DNA of 64,000 nt from Strobilurus pachycystidiatus (lineage: Eukaryota; Basidiomycota; Agaricomycetes; Agaricales; Physalacriaceae), in assembly GCA_019915135.1 (NCBI GenBank), contig JAHLMK010000016.1:124001-188000 (forward strand). The letters run 5' to 3'. The notes under the pieces were generated by a model. The model was not told the origin of the DNA. It saw only the letters and a list, made by a program, of their open reading frames with translations, and searched no databases. Below, piece by piece: positions 57,431-64,000 of the stretch (position 1 is the first letter of the stretch; each line of letters opens with the position of its first letter). The position numbers were made by a program, and so were the translations under genes.

Positions 57431-57839
57431 GACTTTCATCAGAAAGCAGAGCAGCACGGTCCTTGTTTTCTCCTGTATCAATGAGAAAGATGTGCTGCGC
57501 GGGACTTCTTTGAGCGTCGCATGACGAGTAAAGTGCTCGCAGAGTGGTGGTCGCAATTCCTGCACGAGAGGCACCGCGTTGGACGAGATGCATCCAGAAC
57601 AGGAGCTGCAAGCGGGTCAAAGGCATGATGGAACTTTCGAGATATAAACAACGAAGAAACCCCACAGTCGCGACTCACGGTACCAATAAGATCAGGAATG
57701 AAGTATAGAGCGCGCACCATTCGATGAGATCTTGTCGAAGGTGTTCAATAGTTCCATAATCATATTGCGTATGTCGCTGCGAGTTACAGAGTTGTAAGTC
57801 GTAGTACAGTGAGCCAGGCGTGGTGGATACATGCTGCCG

Positions 57840-58854
57840 TTAGAGTGTTCGAGTCTTCCATAGTGTGGACTAGAAACCTCGGTTCAGCATGACATTCGCA
57901 GGACGTCCGGAGCCACGCACCTCAGTCGCCAATGAATGTTCTGACTGTGATCTTAGAATTCTCTTTGCTTTTCTCTTTGCCTTGCGTCGAATCCGGGTAG
58001 CGAGGTCGAAATTTCCTGGATCAAACGCGTCAGGAGCATATTTCGGGTAGCTGAATCCATTCGTACTTTCTGGGAGGGTCATTAATGACCTTGTACGATC
58101 TAGGGGGGAGGGTGAGTCTGTGATGCGATTGGGACAAAAAGGGACTTGCTTACTTTCCAGGAACTTTCTTCACGGGTCGTTGCTTCAGTTCGACCGGCCC
58201 GTACAAGGAGTTGAAGTCGTCTGTGTGGGTCGTCCCCCCTTCGAAGGAAAGTCCTCGACTCTGCGCATGTGTTTTCTTCCTATGAGAGTGTTAGTCGAAC
58301 TGATGGTTGATGACAGAATGGTGGTGTACCTTTTCTTAGTATTGATTGCCACGTCGTTGCTGATGCTCCTCAGAGGGCTGTGATAGATCAGCAAAGGTCC
58401 AGGCAGATATACTGGCGTCGTCACCTGTCGCACACAGACTTGCGCCTAACGGTGTTCCGATTGCGTTCTTCAGTCTTAGATCTCAACTCGGAGTCTGACT
58501 GAGGCGATCGTTCGCGCCGCTTCACTGCTGCTTTGCGGGGACTACATGAAACAGAGTGAGCGCCCATTGTTTCATGACAGGATCACGATACGTGCGTAGA
58601 GATTGGCGTCTTGATCTCCTTCTTGATCTCCTTGACCTCGTCCGAGAAGAAGACATCGACGTCGAGTTCGGAGTCTGATTGAGGCGATCTATCACGCCGC
58701 TTTACTCCTGCTTTGCGAGGACTGTATGGTACAGAGTAAGCGCCATTAACTCATGACAGGGTAACGATACGTGCGTAGAAATTGGCGTCCTGATCTCCTC
58801 CTCGATCTCGTCCGAAAAGAAGACATCGACGTCGAGCTCTTGAACACGTTCCAT
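57840..58854 (-). CDS. Basic protein with a tandemly duplicated exon, function unknown
   Basis: Seven exons join in phase: 58854-58775, 58721-58596, 58541-58425, 58377-58330, 58279-58154, 58089-57921 and 57869-57840, for 231 residues. The segment ELDVDVFFSDE..TPIST followed by PRKA.VKRR.RSPQSDSEL occurs twice because a 180-bp exon-plus-intron unit is duplicated. In both units the frame is kept only if the intron starts with GC (GCACGT). The splice into exon 6 uses AAG; the nearby TAG would end the protein early. Lys/Arg clusters (TRIRRKAKRKAKRIL) suggest a nuclear protein. Not recognised; model uncertain but phase-consistent across all exons. Confidence 0.5.
58488..58837. repeat. Tandem duplication of about 180 bp
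   Basis: 58488-58667 and 58668-about 58837 align over their length with scattered mismatches and small gaps; the shared start is TCGGAGTCTGA and the shared end is GACATCGACGTCGAG. It spans one exon and its flanking intron. Confidence 0.85.
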
Positions 58855-59465
58855 GGAGGGCTTGGTAGATATGAGCTGTGAGAGTATCAGAGGGTCTCAG
58901 GTATGGAGTGCGCGCATTTATACGCGTCAGACACTGTCAAAAGCCATTCAGAGCCTAAGCATCGCGATGGAAACTTGGACCAGATATCACCGCCGCGTGG
59001 GGGTGCGTGGCGCGTTTGTCTTTGTTGTCTCGTTTGTTATAGATAGAGAAGAGCGCTTTCATCCTGTAAAGTGCTGTGCTGATTGTCGTGATGCGCAACG
59101 AAGTGAAAGGAATGATGATTGTCGAGGCAGCGGAACAAAGGGAGGGCGCGCGGGAAAGGATTGGATAAGCAGTGCATCAATCTATTCGGTGCTCGGCTTC
59201 CCGCCAAGGACATTGCATCGGCGGGTCCCAAGTGCTCCTCATCTGGGTGTGCAGTCGAAGTCAGGCATTCAGGCATTGACAATGTCTTATAGTGGTGGTT
59301 GACTTGCTGTCTTCAGTGCCGCTCTGATCTCTGTCGCATTCAGTCCTTCTCATACTCTCGCACAAAAAAAACAATACATCCTCAGCACATCACATTAGCC
59401 AAGGAAGGGGAACTACGATTCTTACAAGTGTAGGTAGAATACAACTGGCTTTACGCGAGAGTCAT
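58855..59465. other. Intergenic region
   Basis: Promoter side of the duplicated-exon gene and 3' flank of the intact deaminase-like gene, including its characteristic GTAGGTAGAATACAACTGG segment near 59430. No gene seen. Confidence 0.4.
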
Positions 59466-60830
59466 TTACATATCAGTGCGCCCGTACAAGAGTTCAACCA
59501 GCACGCTCGCAAGCCTGGCTTTCCAGGTCTGTGCAAAAGAATCCACCACGCCAACTAAGTTCTCATTGGGAACCATCCAATCTTCTTCAACTATCTCTCC
59601 CCACGTAAAATTCCAGGGTTTTCCGGGTAAAGACTGAATGTACGTCTGGCAGAGAATGCAAGGAATGCGACTGGACCCGAGTGCATCACCTAGCACCTTG
59701 TCTCGCAGACCATGTGCGTGGATGAAATTGACTAGTTGCACTTCGGGATGGACGTGCAGTGTCCTCCTCTCGCCACGCACCCAGAGCTTTCCCAAATCTG
59801 CGGCAATAACGTCGACGTCTTCTTGGGTGCACGAGATGCGCCGTCGGTACAGTCTATCAACAATATAGGCCCGGATGTCAGTGGGGAAAGTGAACTCCCG
59901 TCCCGGAGCCACGGGGAGTATATCATAACCAAAAGAGATCTGGCCCTCGCAGCTGAACTGCCGGAGTTTTGGCAGTGTACTGTGGAAGAATATCTCGGCT
60001 CCGGTTTGGTAGAATGCTAGCTGCCATAAGGCGCGCCGCAAAGTCATCAGAAACATGAAGTCGTCGTCCCGCTCTTGGGATGGCCACGTCTTTCCCATGA
60101 TAGCCCGATAGAAAAGCGACTTCCTTGTGAGCGCATTGCAGTATGACAGTAGCGTTCTCGTGGTTGCCCGACGTGCCTCATCGGTGTCGAGAAGTGGCAG
60201 TCGGGAGATGATGTCTAGAATGCGCCTCAGACAGGCGGTTCCTGCTTTTGATAGAGGGATAGAGTCGGCGGTGGCTATTTTCCGGAGCACTTTTGAGAGA
60301 CTTGGACCATTCTCCTCCGGCGCACAGTCATCTCGCCACTGTTGCTCTAAAGTGGCGAACCGCTCGAGAAGCGCGGTATCCAAACTCCGCACCTGGGACG
60401 CTCGAGTCAGAAAGTGTTCCCAAGTGTGGTGGATGACGGCCGTCAAAACGATGTCAAGGTCGCCTGAGCTTCCCGCTGCAACATCTTCGCCAGATACATA
60501 TCGGCAATATCTACCCCGAGCGACGGTCTCAAGCGCGTTAGAGAATGCAGCGGTGAGTTGGGGATCGGGCCCGTGTTTGGAGGCAACATTTATCGTGACT
60601 TTACCGGACTCGCCGGTCAGCACGACGGAGGTGGCATCATCGGGGCGGGAAAGACAATGGGCGATCCAGCTGGGGGCGCAGAGGGATGAGTGCCGCTCTT
60701 CAGGAAACAAAGACTCCGGGTTGGACCGCATGAGAAGGAAGTTGTCCGCCTTGATTTTCCTTTCGCATATGAGCACGGCCGCCGTTGACAGATATTGGGG
60801 TGGGTAAATGACCGGTACTAAAGTCTCCAT
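59466..60830 (-). CDS. Deaminase-like protein (OTT_1508-type), intact copy
   Basis: A single intronless frame of 454 residues. The C-terminal domain carries a zinc-deaminase signature: HPE (His361, Glu363), then GSSRIPCILC (Cys391, Cys394), with helices between them as in cytidine-deaminase-fold enzymes, where His and two Cys bind zinc and Glu shuttles the proton. The N-terminal 300 residues are helical and conserved among the local copies. The arrangement resembles the fungal OTT_1508-like deaminases, known to be expanded in basidiomycetes; the name is from memory and the substrate (nucleic acid or nucleotide) is unknown. It is the only undamaged member of four related loci within 12 kb, all on the minus strand. 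Confidence 0.7.
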   Translation of the reverse strand: METLVPVIYPPQYLSTAAVLICERKIKADNFLLMRSNPESLFPEERHSSLCAPSWIAHCLSRPDDATSVVLTGESGKVTINVASKHGPDPQLTAAFSNALETVARGRYCRYVSGEDVAAGSSGDLDIVLTAVIHHTWEHFLTRASQVRSLDTALLERFATLEQQWRDDCAPEENGPSLSKVLRKIATADSIPLSKAGTACLRRILDIISRLPLLDTDEARRATTRTLLSYCNALTRKSLFYRAIMGKTWPSQERDDDFMFLMTLRRALWQLAFYQTGAEIFFHSTLPKLRQFSCEGQISFGYDILPVAPGREFTFPTDIRAYIVDRLYRRRISCTQEDVDVIAADLGKLWVRGERRTLHVHPEVQLVNFIHAHGLRDKVLGDALGSSRIPCILCQTYIQSLPGKPWNFTWGEIVEEDWMVPNENLVGVVDSFAQTWKARLASVLVELLYGRTDM

Positions 60831-61293
60831 CTAAAGCCCCCCGTTAGCTATGGCAAAGATGACAGGCCAAAACACACTGGCTGTAAGTGATGGTAGGCGC
60901 TTAATTCTGAGATGATGTCGTGGAAGTGTGGATGGTTCAATCGCTTCCCTGATATATCAATACGTGACTCAGACTGACATGGCACCGTCGGCGGTGGCCG
61001 AATTTGAAGCTGTCCAAGTAGACTGTATTATAGACTATCATCAAGAAACAGCAGGACGCTCCTTGCTCTCTCCTGACCAGACGGAAACATTCGCCGAAGT
61101 AGGAGGGAAGGAAGCATCTGCAGGCATCTTCGGCCGAAGTACATAACACCTCACGCCGCCCCTGGTAACGTCACGGAAATCTGATTACACCAGACCACCA
61201 CCACCAACCGCCACCACGATCCTGCTCCGCCTCTTCCACCTTGTTTTCCGGTGCTGGGTCTACCTGTTTGCTTCAATAATTTGGCTCGCTAGA

Positions 61294-62599
61294 ATGGTGC
61301 GTGCGCGTGTATGGATCTGATTGTAGCGGGGCTGATATAAGAATATGATGATTTATAGTCTTTCAAGAAAGTTTCGGACACAGATATATCCTCCTTCTGT
61401 GGCGTGACGGGTGCAACGTGCGTTTCTTTTTTCTCCTTTGAATGGCTATATTCAGTCCCGATGTACCCATCCTCATCCACCATCGAACCGCGACTCACGT
61501 TCAAATATCACAGACCAAAGGAAGCCAAGAAATACATGGAAAAACACCGCCGGCTCGACGCGGCCGTAGATGCCTACTACCACGACTCCGCGTCGCGCAA
61601 GCCCACTGCCTCTACCCCCTCCGCCTCCTCCTCCAAGCTCTCCTCCCTCTTCGACTCGTACAAAACCCCTGACGAAGAAGACATCACCATCGATGGCACC
61701 ATCCAGCTGTGTCAGGACCTCTCCGTCGACCCAGAAGACGTCGTTCTTCTCTGTGTCGCGTTCGAGCTGAAGAGCAAAAGGATGGGAACTTGGACAAGAA
61801 AAGAGTGGATCGAAGGGTGGAAGGCTCTGGGCGTGGACACGAAGGATGGTATGAAGGCGACGTTGCCAAAACTGCGGAAACGACTGGAAACGGACGCGGC
61901 CTACTTCAGGAAGGTGTATAATCACACGTTCGATTTCGGGCGATCGGATGGGCAGAGGAGTTTAGGTCAGTCATACAGTGTTCCTTCGACTATCCCCATG
62001 TTGATGCCTGTCGTTGTCAGCCATGGACTCCGCTCTCGCCTTCTGGTCTCTCCTTCTCCCCGTCGGGTTACGTGGTGGCGCGCTCTCACATCGTATCACC
62101 AATGCCGAGGGAGACGAGATCGATATGAACGGTGTGTTTGCTTGAGGTCTTCGGTGGCATTGGCTCGTAGCTTACTAACGCGTCACCCGTCAGGCCAAGA
62201 ACCCGGGTGGAAGAGCGAATACACGGATCTGTGGTTCGAGTACATGCAAGAGAAGGGAGGAAAGGGTGTCAGCAAGGATACCTGGGCGATGGTTCATGCC
62301 TTTCTTGTTTGCTGTTTCTCTCGTGCTTAAACTCCCATAGTTCCTCGACTTCCTACGGAGCATGGACGACAAGTTCGCGCGGTACGATCCGGAGGGTGCG
62401 TATTCATTCTCTCCCGTCCTCCACTTCCCTCGGCTGCCCTCTCTGACGCGGCCTCCGTTGCTTCTTCTTCTTTTCGTTCCACCTCTGACCTTATTTCCTT
62501 CTTCCTACCTCGCTTGACATGTCGCTAACCTATCCTTGTCCAGATTCCTGGCCTTCGACGATCGACGACTTCGTGGTTTTCGCCAAGGGGCGACTGTAA
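61294..62599 (+). CDS. dcn1: DCN1-like protein (cullin neddylation factor)
   Basis: Eight exons join in phase: 61294-61296, 61359-61417, 61514-61965, 62021-62131, 62194-62291, 62341-62395 and 62544-62599, with the initiator ATG alone in the first exon, for 277 residues. The N-terminus has the UBA-like segment (FCGVTGATPKEAKKYMEKHRRLDAAVDAYY), and the rest is the potentiating-neddylation domain: DGTIQLCQDLSVDPEDVV, the KLRKRLETDAAYFRKVYNHTFDF helix, ALAFWSLLLP, WFEYMQE, and the C-terminal W and acidic DDFVVF motif that binds cullin. DCN1 proteins recruit Nedd8-Ubc12 to cullins and so activate SCF-type ligases. The count is seven exons if the ATG exon is merged in a different model; an internal ATG at 61462 would lose the UBA-like part. 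Confidence 0.85.
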
Positions 62600-64000
62600 A
62601 ACCCCATGCCAACAATGTACGTACGTAGAATTGCTGCTGTATGTATCCTATTCTTTTGCCTTTGTGTGATGATTTGGCGCAACGCTTAACTGGCCGAATT
62701 CTTTCAACACTTTCAACGGGAGCGTATCCGAGGAAGGCTTTGTATCTCAACTTAAGGTTCAAATTGAACTCCCGTTCTCCGTTCCGTTGTTGACACATGC
62801 CCAGTGAGATCCAGCAACCGGTTCTATGCCAATGATCATGCCTTTCCATGTCTGGTGCCGCCCTGTTGCGAATGAGTTGTGTCTGCGTTGTATGGTCCCT
62901 TCAGTTCTGTTATCTCGACGGTTTGCGTTGCACGGTGAGAACCATGCGGGACGTACGCCACTGCGAATGCGTGATATTTGTTGCTCTCACTTTCTGCCAT
63001 GATCAAGGGCAACTTCTTCGCAAGTGGGTTTATGGCCGTTCTTTCGTTCCTCATATTACTCACCGACGAGTAGATTCTCGAGTAGTAACAATAAAATGTG
63101 CGTTGTTGGTTTCAGAGACAGTGATAGTGATGCTGTTTGCTGTGATCGATTCCTCCTACGAGACGGGATGAAGTTGCCAGGAAGTGTCCCTATGTTCGGG
63201 GCCACTGGTGACTCTCGTAATCCTCTGCCTTTGATTTGCATGCTGACATTAGGTCGGACTTTTAGCGGTGATCCTCATCTTTCGAGGCGAAGTTAAGACC
63301 GACTTACATTCTGTAATGTATACATTGACGGGGACCTCATTCGTTTCGTAAGTACCAGCAGAAGGCGAGTGAGTATCTTTATAAGTACATCCGCCTCTAA
63401 ATATGAAGTTTGAACGGTCGGTTTAGCTATAACTGCATTCTGTACACGAGCATGTACATTTGCAGTCGCTTTCTGGCTTTTCTTGGCGCAGGAGTAAATT
63501 CGGCTCGTCGTGCTCAGATTACGTTGCAATGATTGACCTCTACTGCCGCGCACAGATGTCCGAGGGTGTGTGCAACGTACTGACGCACTCGTCGCGCATG
63601 CCATTTGTGTATCAAGGTAAAATGACAGGTTGCATCTTTCGTTTCGTCTCCCCATCGAAAGAGTACTGCGCTGAAGTGGTGTGCAGATCTGATTCTCCGT
63701 TCCCATCACTCATACTGTCTCATCAGATCAATATTAAATTCCTCGGTCTGACATGAACTGACGGGCTCGTCTCTTACCTCTTCATCTACGTCACGATCAC
63801 AGGTTTGCAAAATCTCGAGCACCACAACCCACTCGGTACCAGGTTCAGAGCAATAACCGGTGCTACCGTGTACGTACTTATATATTCGAGCCTGATCCCG
63901 CTTACAGACGGTGACCTCGCGCTGTAAAGTTGTGCCTACCTATATCAACACGGCCTGTCGGGAAGGAGATACGCACTACTTCGAGTGACGCATTGATCAC
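62600..64000. other. Right-edge region without a recognised gene
   Basis: Downstream of the DCN1-like gene. Several short frames on both strands, none with a motif or a plausible intron chain. Sequence composition is average. A gene entering from beyond 64000 cannot be excluded. Confidence 0.35.

Noticed and set aside
1..64000. CRISPR arrays, rRNA genes, bacterial operons
   Set aside because: None present; the intron-rich structure shows a eukaryotic nuclear sequence.

Overview
This window is nuclear DNA of a filamentous basidiomycete, most likely an Agaricomycete. The evidence is many genes cut by introns of about 50 bp (GT-AG, with a few GC-AG), very short exons, a Plavaka-type CACTA transposon, a DUF6698-like gene, a GH62 enzyme with a fungal cellulose-binding module, and a local expansion of a fungal deaminase-like family. 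The narrower lineage is inference. Gene models were built by hand by joining exons so that reading phase is kept throughout; none was checked against RNA or databases.

Layout. 1-1974 (-): 5' part of a gene whose C-terminal half begins a protein-kinase-like domain and runs off the left edge. 3598-5208 (+): secreted SMP-30/gluconolactonase-type lactonase. 7347-12299 (+): intact 1567-residue transposase-like protein with AT-hooks, a Cys-rich region, an RNase-H-like core and a DEDDy 3'-5' exonuclease. 12752-20547: a complete CACTA/Plavaka element with matching terminal inverted repeats, carrying an intact nine-exon transposase (+) and an intact DUF6698-like gene (-). 21914-24004 (+): HAL4/SAT4-type kinase. 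24176-24953 (-) and 27424-29934 (+, GH85 endo-N-acetylglucosaminidase) are divergent genes whose shared promoter was split by a young gag-only LTR element (25001-27240) with identical 226-bp LTRs.

30667-31806 (-): F-box protein. 32463-33724 (-): CBM1-GH62 arabinofuranosidase. 35074-37205 (-): MYND zinc-finger protein. 38524-39585 (-): multi-pass membrane protein. 39662-39733 (-): tRNA-Arg(CCU). 39894-41563 (+): elongation factor 1B gamma. 41892-44251 (+): two tandem RRM-like paralogues with mitochondrial-type N-termini. 45219-48020 (-): large repeat-rich membrane protein.

49000-60830 is a dynamic block holding four loci of one deaminase-like family (HPE plus PCxxC zinc motif, resembling the fungal OTT_1508 group): one intact (59466-60830), one frameshifted, one split by an 850-bp solo LTR with a 5-bp target duplication, and one relic. 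Another insertion lies in the 3' flank of the frameshifted copy. Between the copies are two unassigned genes, one with a tandemly duplicated exon. 61294-62599 (+) is a DCN1-like cullin-neddylation gene. The last 1.4 kb holds nothing recognised.

Housekeeping genes (eEF1B gamma, DCN1, tRNA, kinase) are thus interleaved with plant-polymer and glycan hydrolases and with two mobile-element-rich islands (7-27 kb and 49-60 kb).
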